Source of the DNA: Bacteroidales bacterium
GTDB taxonomy: Bacteria; Bacteroidota; Bacteroidia; Bacteroidales; F082
Assembly (NCBI GenBank): GCA_017381865.1
Contig: JAFOBJ010000087.1
Location: forward strand, 1-46,102
DNA length: 46,102 nucleotides
Reading direction: 5' to 3'
Both the position numbers and the translations under genes were made by a program. The notes under the pieces were generated by a model. The model was not told where the DNA came from, ran no database searches, and worked only from the letters and a program-made list of their open reading frames with translations. Every line of letters begins with the position of its first letter. Position 1 is the first letter of the stretch. Of the stretch, positions 1 to 7,543 are shown in pieces.

Positions 1-161
1 TCAGGCTTAATGATGTGATTCTCAGCCTTGACGAACTTACCGTTAGCATCATGAATCTGCCAAGCCAGCTGCACCATACGCGGCCAGTTGTTGAAGTTAG
101 TCAAGGGCGCATTCTTATCAAGCGGAAGACCGGTGGTCTCTGTGTCGAATATCAAAAACAT
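1..161 (-). CDS. DnaQ-like 3'-5' exonuclease, N-terminal part
   Basis: The reverse strand from 161 downward reads MFLIFDTETTGLPLDKNAPL and runs off the window edge after 53 codons, so only the N-terminus is present. FDTETTGLP is the Exo I motif of the DEDD exonuclease family (the epsilon subunit of DNA polymerase III and its relatives), with Asp6 and Glu8 as metal ligands. This family removes nucleotides from DNA or RNA 3' ends. The later Exo II and Exo III motifs lie outside the window, so it cannot be said whether this is the replicative proofreading subunit or a stand-alone nuclease. The insert after TGLP and the WPRMVQLAW stretch resemble the stand-alone exonucleases common in Bacteroidales. 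Confidence 0.8.
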   Translation of the reverse strand, partial: MFLIFDTETTGLPLDKNAPLTNFNNWPRMVQLAWQIHDANGKFVKAENHIIKP

Positions 162-443
162 AGCTACACTTTTAAAAATAATGGATAACGTGAGACTGAT
201 TTTCAACGACATAAAATCGAGAAATCATCTTTTCAAAACTACGCATTTTTTTTGAGAAAAAGAGATGTCGGGAAATATTTTTTTCCACGGATTAGCATAA
301 AAAATATGATTCCACGTATTGCAAGGATTTACACGGATTTTTGCCGTCAGCTATTTGGGGTTTAAGGTTATAGTAATGGAGTGATGGAGTAATGAAAAAG
401 TTAGCTAATTCTCAACTTTCAATTATGAATTATGCATTACGAA

Positions 444-593
444 TTATGAATTGTTTTATGGCGTTCCGGCTATCGCCGTCGGGCTTTCCGCTCTATCTTT
501 GCTCCGCTACGCTCCGCAAAGGATGCCGCTTCAATCCCTAACGCATTGGGGGCTGCTAATTCCAAGTCGCGAGCTTCAAACAACAATTCATAA
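444..593 (-). repeat. MITE-like dispersed element, copy 1
   Basis: A 150 bp unit bounded by perfect 12 bp terminal inverted repeats, TTATGAATTGTT at 444-455 and AACAATTCATAA at 582-593. The GC-rich core (458-544, read on the minus strand) starts GCGTTAGGGATTG and ends CGGCGATAGCCGGAACGCC. It recurs at 4821, 13931 and 23002. CGGC-GATA-GCCG can form a four-pair stem closed by a GNRA-type tetraloop. AT-rich ATTATGAATT words extend the left side to about 419. Confidence 0.75.
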
Positions 594-599
594 TAAATC

Positions 600-652
600 A
601 GACGTGTCAATGTGTGTTTATTTTTTTAGGTAACATTGACGCGTCTCTACCA
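600..652 (-). repeat. Hairpin repeat 'TGGTAGAGACG', inverted copy
   Basis: Read on the minus strand it begins TGGTAGAGACG and ends GACACGTCT, with complementary TCAATGT/ACATTGA inner arms around an A-rich loop. The outer arms match the copies at 1125, 6116, 6209 and 7544, while the loop differs. It sits 6 bp from the end of MITE-like copy 1. Confidence 0.7.
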
Positions 653-910
653 TCTTACTTAACTCCTCAAATCCTTAGCTCCTTATCGCACGGATTTTGC
701 TTAGGGGATTGCTGTGAGATGTGAGCAATGAGCAGTTACGATTCACAACAAGTGATAATCAATCCGATACCGGTCTTATATTTTTCCCAACATTGCGACC
801 ATCAATGCAGGTCGTTACTTCTTCACTTTCTGTTTTAGATTCAGATTCCAGTGACAAAAACGGAAAGAATGTTGCCGTTAGCAGATTAAAGTTTAAGGTT
901 TGAAAAAAAT

Positions 911-1075
911 CTATTCCTCACTTAGTAATGCTTCTAAATCTTCTATTTGAGGCAATGATGATGCTACATCTGAAAACAATTTCTCCGTATCATATGATAT
1001 TGTCGCCCTATGTATGCAAAACCATGTCCCATTTCCAACAAAAAATCTGAAAGTAATGAAATATGATGATACCAT
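911..1075 (-). CDS. Small open frame, possible gene remnant (54 aa)
   Basis: A 54-codon frame from ATG at 1075 to TAG at 911. The product begins MVSSYFITFRFFVGNGTWF and ends in an acidic, helical-looking PQIEDLEALLSEE. The composition looks protein-like, unlike the surrounding repeat translations. I do not recognise a family. A 17 nt palindrome and two hairpin repeats lie immediately upstream, so this may be the tail of a larger gene whose front was lost. No ribosome-binding signal was seen. Low confidence that it is expressed. Confidence 0.3.
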   Translation of the reverse strand: MVSSYFITFRFFVGNGTWFCIHRATISYDTEKLFSDVASSLPQIEDLEALLSEE

Positions 1076-1083
1076 GTAATCTG

Positions 1084-1100
1084 TGCAAGTGGCACTTGCA
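1084..1100. repeat. Perfect 17 nt palindrome
   Basis: TGCAAGTG-G-CACTTGCA has eight-base arms around one central base. It lies 9 bp upstream of the small open frame that starts at 1075 on the minus strand, a position suitable for an operator. It is followed by GTTAAC. Confidence 0.5.
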
Positions 1101-1124
1101 AGTTAACGGAAATTGATGACAAAC

Positions 1125-1175
1125 TGGTAGAGACGTATCAATGTTTCCTGCACATAAACACACATTGCTGCGTCT
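1125..1175 (+). repeat. Hairpin repeat 'TGGTAGAGACG', variant loop
   Basis: It begins TGGTAGAGACGTATCAATG and ends CATTGCTGCGTCT. The arms are as in the identical copies at 6116, 6209 and 7544, but the loop is different and shorter. Confidence 0.75.
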
Positions 1176-1194
1176 CATGAGATTAGGTGTTTTG

Positions 1195-1248
1195 AGACGC
1201 AGCAATTACATATTGTCTATTTTTATGGTGTAATTGTTACGTCTCTAC
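1195..1248 (-). repeat. Hairpin repeat 'TGGTAGAGACG', diverged inverted copy
   Basis: On the minus strand this matches the 56 nt element, including its loop, with a handful of substitutions (for example GTAACAATTACACC for GTATCAATTACACA). It lies head to head with the copy at 1125-1175. The microsatellite 'cctaactcctaact' follows at 1254-1276. Confidence 0.75.
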
Positions 1249-1450
1249 TCCATTCCTAACTCCTAACTCCTAACTAAAAAAGCGATTTCTCCAAGACGGC
1301 AGGGATTGAAGAGTTTAACTATAGATTCGTGAAATAAAATAGATTTGCAGGAACTTGATAAGAAGATGACAAGAACTTGACAGGAAGATGGTACGACTGT
1401 GATTATTTCCAAAGTGCTGTAAGCTCGATGGAGGTTGTTACTATCTATTT
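1249..1450. other. Non-coding stretch with word repeats
   Basis: Contains 'taactcctaactcc' at 1254-1276 and two near copies of 'aagaacttgacaggaagatg' around 1350-1390. No gene was recognised on either strand. Confidence 0.5.
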
Positions 1451-1811
1451 TTAATAACAACGTAATTCATTCTTATTAAAACGGAATGGACCAATCAAAA
1501 AGATTTCATCAGTTTCATCAAAGATGAACCACGGATTTCTGAAAGGATTGAAAATCCGCACGATATGCTGATTACGAGCTGGTGTATTTCTTTCAGCGCA
1601 CATGATGGCGACCTTGCCTGATTTGTTTCTCGCAACGTCAACTACAATTACGGCATGTCCGTATTTACGACCAGGACGAGCTGGATATACCAGAACATCG
1701 CCTGGCCGTTCCTAAACACTGGTAATTAGCATCACCACCAGTGAATAACTGAATCTTTGCGCCTTTTTCTTTCAAGGGCTGATTCTGTTGACTTTCAATT
1801 TCTGCTCTATT
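1451..1811 (-). pseudogene. DUF4846 family remnant, frameshifted and truncated
   Basis: The minus strand from about 1705 to the TAA at 1451-1453 encodes GDVLVYPARPGRKYGHAVIV, then VDVARNKSGK, TPARNQH and a final PFRFNKNELRCY. This is the C-terminal pattern of the Bacteroidota family DUF4846 (GDV..., PG-HAVIVVD, A.N..GK, TPA..HI, PWF, F...EL). About 30 further codons (IQLFTGGDAN...) continue upstream in another frame, so a frameshift lies near 1703-1712. Everything before that is missing: the neighbouring gene's stop codon (1812-1814) closes the upstream frame. The family normally has roughly 250-300 residues and only about 110 are left. I infer that a deletion joined its tail to the 3' end of the gene at 1812-2579. 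Confidence 0.7.
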
Positions 1812-2579
1812 TCATTTTGCATGTTTTTCCACATAGTATTTACACATTTCAAAAAGTATTAACGGAAAGATTAGTTTAGATAACAAACCATACGATGGGA
1901 CTAAAATAAAACTTAATGCAAAAGTAACCAAATAAAAAATGACTGCATTTCTAATAGGATTACAGCTATCTTTTATTGCTACTACTATGAATCCCCCTAC
2001 ACCAAATAAAAACAAAACCATAAATATTGATGTCATAAACATATAATACAACTCGCCAAAGAAATTCATTTTCATTTCAATTGATTCTATGATATCATCA
2101 ATTGTTTTTAACTCATTCTCATTATTGTATGTAAACAGAATACAATACGGATTTTTATTTGTATAGAATGTATATGTTATAAATTTATCATTTCCCAATT
2201 CATAATATTTTTTCACATAATCCTCATCCATTCTATAAAACTTTTCCTTTTCTTTTTTGATTAATTTTGCATCAGAAATATTAAAGCATAAAGTATCCAT
2301 TGATTTCCTTATGTATCCTGGATTAAAATAACTTACCTCTCCAGAAAGCACATCCACATAATCTTTAACAGCTAAAGTTTTTATAAGTATTATATTACCA
2401 TTATTTTTATTCTCAGCATCTATCAAACATGACTTGCATTCTTTTCTAATGTAATTATCTGGAATTTCTATTGATAATTTATCGGTAACATCTATTCTAG
2501 TCTTGTTTTGAGAATATGATTTTTCTGCATATATTAACGACATACAGAATACAAATAAGATGGTAATTATTCTTTTCAT
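1812..2579 (-). CDS. Exported protein with C-terminal membrane segments, unknown
   Basis: 255 residues. An N-terminal signal peptide (MKRIITILFVFCMSLIYA) is followed by a hydrophilic domain of about 150 residues (DVTDKLSIEIPDNYIRKE at the front). Hydrophobic helices follow near 178-202 and 209-240, then a short basic tail. The layout suggests a periplasmic domain anchored by two or three C-terminal helices. I do not recognise the family. The start is supported by the signal peptide. The gene is AT-rich compared with the efflux operon to its right, and its stop abuts the DUF4846 remnant. Confidence 0.65.
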   Translation of the reverse strand: MKRIITILFVFCMSLIYAEKSYSQNKTRIDVTDKLSIEIPDNYIRKECKSCLIDAENKNNGNIILIKTLAVKDYVDVLSGEVSYFNPGYIRKSMDTLCFNISDAKLIKKEKEKFYRMDEDYVKKYYELGNDKFITYTFYTNKNPYCILFTYNNENELKTIDDIIESIEMKMNFFGELYYMFMTSIFMVLFLFGVGGFIVVAIKDSCNPIRNAVIFYLVTFALSFILVPSYGLLSKLIFPLILFEMCKYYVEKHAK

Positions 2580-2673
2580 AACTTTTATAGTTTTAAATTT
2601 ATTGTTATATCATCGCACAAACAATTTAAATTCAATATTTTCAAGTTGTTTTGGATGAATGATTATATATTTG

Positions 2674-2701
2674 AACCGCCCAACATTTCTATCAGGCGGT
2701 T
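2674..2701 (-). terminator. Hairpin downstream of the 99-residue gene
   Basis: AACCGCC and GGCGGTT form a seven-pair stem with a 14 nt loop, 18 nt past the stop of the gene at 2719-3018. There is no U-run on the minus side, so it may be a weak terminator or only a 3' stabilising hairpin. Confidence 0.4.
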
Positions 2702-2718
2702 TTGATTGACTGATTATT

Positions 2719-3018
2719 TTAGAGCAATTCTTCTAATCGACTTGGAAATATTTTTGCTCTTGATTTTAGAGTCAATAACAATTCTTTCTCCGTTTCATCG
2801 ATTGTTCCGTCTCCCTTGATTTTATTATATAACCATTCGGTTTCTTTTTCATCAATTTCATTTGGAGAGTTTTCATCATCCATAAGGTATGACACGATTG
2901 CTTTTACAAATAATTCTTTCCACGAAATATCATTTGCTTCGCCCGAAACAGCTCGAACACCGGGTTTCCACGCCCACACATCTAAACAAGTTATTCCACG
3001 CCGTATGATATACGGCAT
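2719..3018 (-). CDS. Small acidic protein, unknown
   Basis: 99 residues. The front (MPYIIRRGITCLDVWAWKPG) is followed by a helical, acidic stretch containing NEIDEKETEWLYNKI and DGTIDETEKELLLTLK. These are two EF-hand-like or TerB-like helix-loop-helix units separated by an acidic DGTID loop. Calcium binding is possible but not shown. I do not recognise the full-length family, and the abrupt N-terminus suggests this could be the tail of a larger protein whose front was deleted. The proposed ATG lies inside a 17 nt hairpin (GCCGTAT-GAT-ATACGGC, about 3001-3017), which could restrict initiation. Confidence 0.5.
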   Translation of the reverse strand: MPYIIRRGITCLDVWAWKPGVRAVSGEANDISWKELFVKAIVSYLMDDENSPNEIDEKETEWLYNKIKGDGTIDETEKELLLTLKSRAKIFPSRLEELL

Positions 3019-3295
3019 CTGGTAACTCGGCCTTGATGTGTTTGTCCTCCTAAGAGGACGATTGTGGAAAATTGGTGTTCAAGGACAGCTACAAATGCTA
3101 TCTATTCAATATAATATGTCGGTAAAATTCCTCTTTTTCTGTTTTGTGCTTATGGTTTTAGTTAATACTTATTATGTATCGCAATATTAGAAAAAAATTA
3201 CTTTAAAAATACATTTGTTGAAAAATTATTTTCCGCCTCCCCCCTTTTGAACCTTTTCTCTCCTTGTCGGTTTATAGGTCAATAAATCTGGATCT
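3019..3295. promoter_or_regulatory. Leader of the efflux operon
   Basis: Holds a perfect hairpin GTCCTC-CTAA-GAGGAC (3044-3059) and a -7-like TACATTTG at 3210-3217 without a convincing -33 box, about 80 bp before the first efflux gene. A C-rich run (cctccccccttttg) follows at about 3236-3250. Confidence 0.35.
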
Positions 3296-4777
3296 ATGAA
3301 ACCTTTTTACTTTTTCATATTGTTTTTAGCCGTCGGCTGTCAGCATTCAGCTGTCAGTTGTCAAGAGACAGTGTCGGGCAATGTCATTGACTTTCGGACG
3401 GCGGTCGATATGATGTTGGAGAATAATGCGACGATAAGGGCTGCTGAGAAAAGTACGCTGCTGGCGAAACGGCAGTCGCAGCTGATAAATGCTAGCTGGC
3501 TGCCTACTATCACAATGACGGCGGATTATACTATGATGTCGAATGGGATTGGCGTCTCGCAGGATTATGCTTCTCTGCTTGAGCCTTTTAAGGAGAAATA
3601 TGCGGAAACGCCTCTCGTGCCTGAGATTCTCAATCTCATCTCTAACGAACTGGGCGACCTTGCTTTCGAGGTTCCTATATTTGAAGATGACTTCGGCTCA
3701 ATAGACTTGGAAATTCTATATCCTATTTTTACTGGTACGAAAAGGTTGTACGCCAATAAGTTGGCTAAAAGTAACGAGGCTTTATCGGAAATCAATAAAG
3801 AATCTGTTGGCGCTGCTAAATATCTAGAACTCGCTAATGTTTATTTCTCTTTAAGTCTCGCTGAGTCAATGATTAAGGTCTTGAAAGAGACTCACGATAT
3901 GACTGACAATCATTATTCGCAGGCTCTTAAGATGGAAGCTATCGGCATGTTCGACAAGGCGGAACGTCTCATCGTGAAAGTCGCTCTTGATGAAAGCGAG
4001 AGAAATCTCAAAGACGTTGAAAATCAAGCGGAAGTTCTTAGAGAAGCGCTGTCCTTTTTATTGGGTCAACGGACAACAGACAACAGTCAACAGTCAATGG
4101 CTAATAGCCAACAGCTAACAGCCAATAGCCAACAGCCAATCGCCACCTCTACTCCACTGTTTATCAATGAGAAATATCCGCAGTTGGAGTGGTTCAAGGA
4201 TATGATGAAAGAGAATGCTTACGTCTTTCAACAGGCTGATTTGCACGATGACATCGCGAAGGCGAATCTACGATTGAGTCAGTCGAATTATTATCCTGTG
4301 ATTTCGCTTTATGGCAAGCAGACTATAGCCTCGTATCAGGTTACTAAGAATATGATTCCCAACACTATCGGAGGCGTGAATTTGGTATGGGACATCTTCG
4401 ACGGTCTCGCGAGGGAACGTAATATCCAACTTACGAAGATAGAATCGGAGATTGTGGCAGAGACACAGATTTCGTTGAAGAATGATTTGGAAGTCGCTGT
4501 GGATGAATGGCATGCTAAGCTGAAACAAGCCTGCATCAATGCTGGGGAGCTGCAGTCTTCTTTGGAACTCGCGCAGGAAGTGTATCGCATCAGGAAGAAA
4601 TCGTTCAGTGAAGGATTATGTACTTCACAGCAAGTGCTTGACGCTCTTAACCTTGTCAACAAGACGAACTTGCTTTTGCTGACGACTTATTTCGAATATG
4701 ACATTGCTCTGGCGAATTTGTGTTGTTTGTGTGGGATTCCGGAGTTTTTTGAATCGTTTTTAGGCTCTGGGCTGTGA
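3296..4777 (+). CDS. TolC-family outer membrane efflux protein
   Basis: 493 residues, close to the usual size for outer membrane factors. After a hydrophobic export signal (LAVGC at about 11-15 could be a lipobox) comes DFRTAVDMMLENNATIRAAE, the typical helix at the start of the TolC fold. Two similar halves of long helices follow; the second contains WHAKLKQACINAGELQSSL and ends with the conserved ALNLVNKTNLLLLTTYFEYDIALANL. The product should form the outer membrane/periplasmic channel for the adaptor and permeases downstream. Residues 259-285 (RTTDNSQQSMANSQQL...) are encoded by a run of 'caacagccaatagcc' words that look like an in-frame repeat insertion. The signal peptide region (3330-3366) has similar words, and the stop lies in 'gctgtgagctgtgagc'. 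Confidence 0.9.
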   Translation: MKPFYFFILFLAVGCQHSAVSCQETVSGNVIDFRTAVDMMLENNATIRAAEKSTLLAKRQSQLINASWLPTITMTADYTMMSNGIGVSQDYASLLEPFKEKYAETPLVPEILNLISNELGDLAFEVPIFEDDFGSIDLEILYPIFTGTKRLYANKLAKSNEALSEINKESVGAAKYLELANVYFSLSLAESMIKVLKETHDMTDNHYSQALKMEAIGMFDKAERLIVKVALDESERNLKDVENQAEVLREALSFLLGQRTTDNSQQSMANSQQLTANSQQPIATSTPLFINEKYPQLEWFKDMMKENAYVFQQADLHDDIAKANLRLSQSNYYPVISLYGKQTIASYQVTKNMIPNTIGGVNLVWDIFDGLARERNIQLTKIESEIVAETQISLKNDLEVAVDEWHAKLKQACINAGELQSSLELAQEVYRIRKKSFSEGLCTSQQVLDALNLVNKTNLLLLTTYFEYDIALANLCCLCGIPEFFESFLGSGL

Positions 4778-5087
4778 GCTGTGAGCTATGAGCAGCGCTT
4801 TGGTATTAGTAGCTGCCAGTGCGTTAGGGATTGGAGCGGCATCCTTTGCGAGCGAAACGGTTTTTGGGGACGGAAACGGGATTTTTTGTGGAACGAGTTT
4901 GGGGAGCGAGACGAGAATGAAACGAGCAAAGATATAGCGGAAAGCCCGACGGCGATAGCCGGAACGCCCATGATTCAATTCATAATGCATAATGCATAAT
5001 GCTTAATTATGAGTTGAGGGGGATTATAATGAAGAATAAAAATTAACAATTAAAATAATCTGCTCGTGGCTCATTGCTCACGGCTCA
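4778..5087. other. Repeat-filled gap inside the efflux operon
   Basis: 310 bp between the TolC-type and adaptor genes with no coding signal. It is made of 'gctgtgagctatgagcag' words, a long variant of the MITE-like element (4821-4971 plus AT tail), and 'ggctcattgctcacggctcaatg' words leading into the adaptor start. Confidence 0.7.
4821..5005 (+). repeat. MITE-like dispersed element, copy 2 (expanded core)
   Basis: It starts GCGTTAGGGATTGGAGCGGC and ends GCGATAGCCGGAACGCC at 4970, with an AT-rich tail of ATTCATAATGCATAATGC words. The core is 151 bp instead of 85 because the GAGCGAAACGG segment in the middle is expanded. The left terminal repeat of copy 1 is not seen here. Confidence 0.75.
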
Positions 5088-5099
5088 ATGCAAAAAAAG

Positions 5100-6095
5100 A
5101 TGAAAGCTTCTAATAAAATATTATTTGTTTTGTTTGTGGTTATCTTATTGATAATATTGACTTTATCTATTCTTGGGATTTTTCTTATGAAGGATAAGGA
5201 GATTGTTTTGCAGGGTCAGATTGAGGTTGAGGAGTATAATATTTCTGGTTTGTTGCCGGGAAGGGTTGAGAGTATTTGGGTCAAAAAGGGCGAGCGTGTT
5301 GGCAAGGGCGACACTTTGGTGCACATCGTTTCGAAGGAGGTCATCGCAGAATATGAGGCACAGAAGGCTTTGGAGAATGCGGCGTCTTTGCAGAGTGACA
5401 AAATCGACGCTGGCTCGCGTAAGCAACTGGTTTCCATAACGAAGGAGTTGTGGGACGGCACGAAGGCTGACCTGAAACTGGCGAAGACGACATACGAGAG
5501 AATCAAGGTTTTGTACGAGGATTCCATCGTGAGCCTGCAGCGAAGAGACGAGACCGAGGCGATTTATAAGTCGGCATTGGCGGCTGAGCGCGCGGCGTAT
5601 TATCAGTATCAGCTCGCTCTGGAGGGCGCGCAGGAAGAGGACAAGGCGTCGGCGAAGGCGATGGCAGTGGCTGCCCAGAACAACAGCGAGGTGGTGAAAG
5701 CGCTGCTCAACGACGCTAGTCTGACGTCGCCAATATCTGGCGAAGTGGCATCTATCTCATTGAACGAAGGCGAGTTGACTTCAATAGGAACTAACATCAT
5801 GACGGTCATCGACATCGACAATCCGTACCTTGTCCTTAACGTGCGCGAGGATTTGCTGCCGCATTTCAAGATGGGCGGAACGATAATGTGTTACATCCCG
5901 GCTCTGGGTATGAAGGAAGTGCCGTTCATCATCAACTACATCTCACCTCTCGGCAGCTTCGCGACATGGAAAGCGACGAAAGACACTGGTGGTTATGACA
6001 TGAGAACCTTTGAGATACAGGCGGTTCCAGCGACGAAGGTGGAGGGATTGAGAGCGGGGATGACGGGGGTGGTGGAGTTAGGAGTTAGGAGTTAG
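5100..6095 (+). CDS. HlyD-family membrane fusion protein
   Basis: Periplasmic adaptor that links inner membrane pumps to a TolC-type channel. One N-terminal membrane helix (ILFVLFVVILLIILTLSIL) is followed by the first half of a lipoyl domain (EEYNISGLLPGRVESIWVKK). A helical hairpin of about 110 residues, rich in Ala, Lys and Glu, follows. The second lipoyl half (ASLTSPISGEVASISLNEGE) comes next, then a beta-barrel region ending in RAGMTGVVELGVRS. I chose the ATG at 5100 because the in-frame ATG at 5088 lies in repeat words and 5100 is preceded by an A-rich tract; starting at 5088 adds four residues. The last codons run into the 'ggagttaggagttagg' microsatellite. GC content is visibly higher than in later genes of the window. 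Confidence 0.9.
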   Translation: MKASNKILFVLFVVILLIILTLSILGIFLMKDKEIVLQGQIEVEEYNISGLLPGRVESIWVKKGERVGKGDTLVHIVSKEVIAEYEAQKALENAASLQSDKIDAGSRKQLVSITKELWDGTKADLKLAKTTYERIKVLYEDSIVSLQRRDETEAIYKSALAAERAAYYQYQLALEGAQEEDKASAKAMAVAAQNNSEVVKALLNDASLTSPISGEVASISLNEGELTSIGTNIMTVIDIDNPYLVLNVREDLLPHFKMGGTIMCYIPALGMKEVPFIINYISPLGSFATWKATKDTGGYDMRTFEIQAVPATKVEGLRAGMTGVVELGVRS

Positions 6096-6115
6096 GAATT
6101 AGGAGTTAGGAGTTC
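6074..6115 (+). repeat. 'ggagtta' microsatellite overlapping an adaptor gene end
   Basis: Five imperfect units of 'ggagtta' or 'ggaatta'. The first units encode the last residues (ELGVRS) and stop codon of the HlyD-type gene. A second block lies at 6176-6208, between the two 56 bp hairpin elements. Confidence 0.8.
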
Positions 6116-6171
6116 TGGTAGAGACGTATCAATTACACAATAAAAATTAACAATATGTAATTGCTGCGTCT
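6116..6171 (+). repeat. 56 bp hairpin repeat, identical copy a
   Basis: Starts TGGTAGAGACGTATCAATTA and ends GTAATTGCTGCGTCT. Outer arms AGACG/CGTCT and inner arms CAATTACA/TGTAATTG pair around a 3 nt mismatch, with a loop of about 18 nt. It is identical base for base to the copies at 6209 and 7544. Confidence 0.85.
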
Positions 6172-6208
6172 GATTAGTTAGGAGTTAGGAATTAGGAGTT
6201 AGGAGTTA

Positions 6209-6264
6209 TGGTAGAGACGTATCAATTACACAATAAAAATTAACAATATGTAATTGCTGCGTCT
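6209..6264 (+). repeat. 56 bp hairpin repeat, identical copy b
   Basis: Identical to the copy at 6116-6171. The two are separated by a 'ggagttaggaatta' block, so the whole ~93 bp repeat-plus-microsatellite unit appears to be tandemly duplicated. Confidence 0.85.
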
Positions 6265-6343
6265 ACGGATTGAAGTGATGAAGTGATGAAGTGATGGAGG
6301 TTTTACAATTGGGATGGTGTCTAAAATTATGAATTATGAATTT

Positions 6344-7507
6344 ATGAAAGGTGGATTTTTTGCGGTTGTGAAGAGGGAGTGTTTGGTCTTGACTTCGAGG
6401 CCGTTGTATCTCTTCACGGCATTGGTTTTTCCTTTGTTTGCTTTGTTTTTCATGACGACGATTTTCGGTGATGGGATGATAGACAGTATTCCTGTCGCCA
6501 TCGTGGACGAGGACGACAGCCGTATGTCGCGTAACATCACGCGGCTATGCTCGGCGGTGCCCGAAATTCGTGTGACACAGGTAGTTGCTAACACCGCCGA
6601 GGCTCGCGACGCTCTTCTCTCGAAGGAGATTTACGGTTATCTCATAATACCGAATGAGTTCGAATCTGACGTCAATGCCAACAAAAACACTAGTCTCACT
6701 CTTTGTTATCATTACGCATTTTTAAGCGTCGGCTCGGAAGTGCTGCAAGGTTTTCTTAACGTATTAAGAATCATAGCTGTAAATCCATTACAAGAGACTG
6801 CCAATTTCCTCGGCATCGACGAGAAGACTGTGGAAAGCATCGCCTCGCCGATAAGCATCAGCGCTCACCCACTCTACAATCCGTCGTTGAATTACACCTC
6901 GTATCTCTCATTTCCATATTTCTGGGTTTTGTTCCAAATCTTAATATTACTTAACATTGCTTATTCTTTCGGTATTGAATACAAAAACGGAAAGATAAGA
7001 GACTGTCTCATAGCGGGAAACAGAAAATTCACAAACGTGGTTTTAGGCAAGATGTTTCCTTACGTTATAATATTCTCTTCGGTGGCAATATTCGCTAACG
7101 TACTGATGTTTAACGTATTGGAATTCGATTTAAGTTCTAGCATTTTTGCAATAATAGCGGTATGCGTTCTCTTCATACTCGCCACCTGTTCCATCGCAAT
7201 CTTCCTTTTCTCTATATATCCCAACTTACCGATAATCATCAGTTTCATCTCGATGTTCGGTTCGTTGGGAGCCACTTTTGCCGGCGTGACTTTCCCCGTA
7301 AACGCGATGTACCCGTTCTTCGAAAAACTATCGTACTTCTTCCCGATTCGTCACTTCGTCGTGATGACCGACTACCTTCGCTTTGAAAGTCACGCCTTTA
7401 TCTATTACTGGGAACATCTCATTGTCTTAATGTCTTTTAACATTTTGATAATATTGGCGACAGTGATTTTGAAACACAAATACAAGGCTGCGAGCTATGG
7501 GCATTGA
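6344..7507 (+). CDS. ABC-2 type transporter permease (first of two)
   Basis: About 387 residues. One N-terminal helix (PLYLFTALVFPLFALFFMTT) is followed by an extracytoplasmic domain of about 150 residues (containing PVAIVDEDDSRMSRN and YGYLIIPNEFESDV), then five hydrophobic helices and a short basic tail. This is the layout of the YhhJ/YhiI-associated ABC-2 exporter permeases (Pfam ABC2_membrane_3). The frame opens at 6314, but the codons up to 6343 come from AT-rich repeat words (aattatgaattatgaattt). The ATG at 6344 gives a length matching its partner (383 residues), so I chose it. The last codons fall in 'gcgagctatgggcattgagc' words. No ATP-binding subunit lies in this cluster. Confidence 0.88.
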   Translation: MKGGFFAVVKRECLVLTSRPLYLFTALVFPLFALFFMTTIFGDGMIDSIPVAIVDEDDSRMSRNITRLCSAVPEIRVTQVVANTAEARDALLSKEIYGYLIIPNEFESDVNANKNTSLTLCYHYAFLSVGSEVLQGFLNVLRIIAVNPLQETANFLGIDEKTVESIASPISISAHPLYNPSLNYTSYLSFPYFWVLFQILILLNIAYSFGIEYKNGKIRDCLIAGNRKFTNVVLGKMFPYVIIFSSVAIFANVLMFNVLEFDLSSSIFAIIAVCVLFILATCSIAIFLFSIYPNLPIIISFISMFGSLGATFAGVTFPVNAMYPFFEKLSYFFPIRHFVVMTDYLRFESHAFIYYWEHLIVLMSFNILIILATVILKHKYKAASYGH

Positions 7508-7543
7508 GCTGAGAAGTGATGGAGTAATGGAGTGATGAAGTAA

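Larger units (their letters stand above)
162..910. other. Gene-poor repeat-bearing region
   Basis: No convincing gene was found. The stretch holds AT-rich leader sequence of the exonuclease gene, short words of the 'acacggattt' type near 285-345, a 'gtgatggagtaatg' microsatellite near 376-400, one MITE-like element (444-593) and one hairpin element (600-652). A 60-codon open frame at 721-903 shows no recognisable protein and begins inside the repeat word 'gtgagcaatgagcag'. Confidence 0.6.

Noticed and set aside
451-633. Open frame beginning MFYGVPAIAVGLSALSLLRY
   Set aside because: It is the translation of the MITE-like core; the same PAIAVGLSAIS string appears at every copy in the window (458-544, 4821-4971, 13931-14015, 23002-23086), so it follows the DNA repeat and shows no independent coding signal.
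721-903. 60-residue frame MSNEQLRFTTSDNQ...
   Set aside because: It starts in the 'gtgagcaatgagcag' repeat word, no family is recognised and there is no ribosome-binding or promoter signal.
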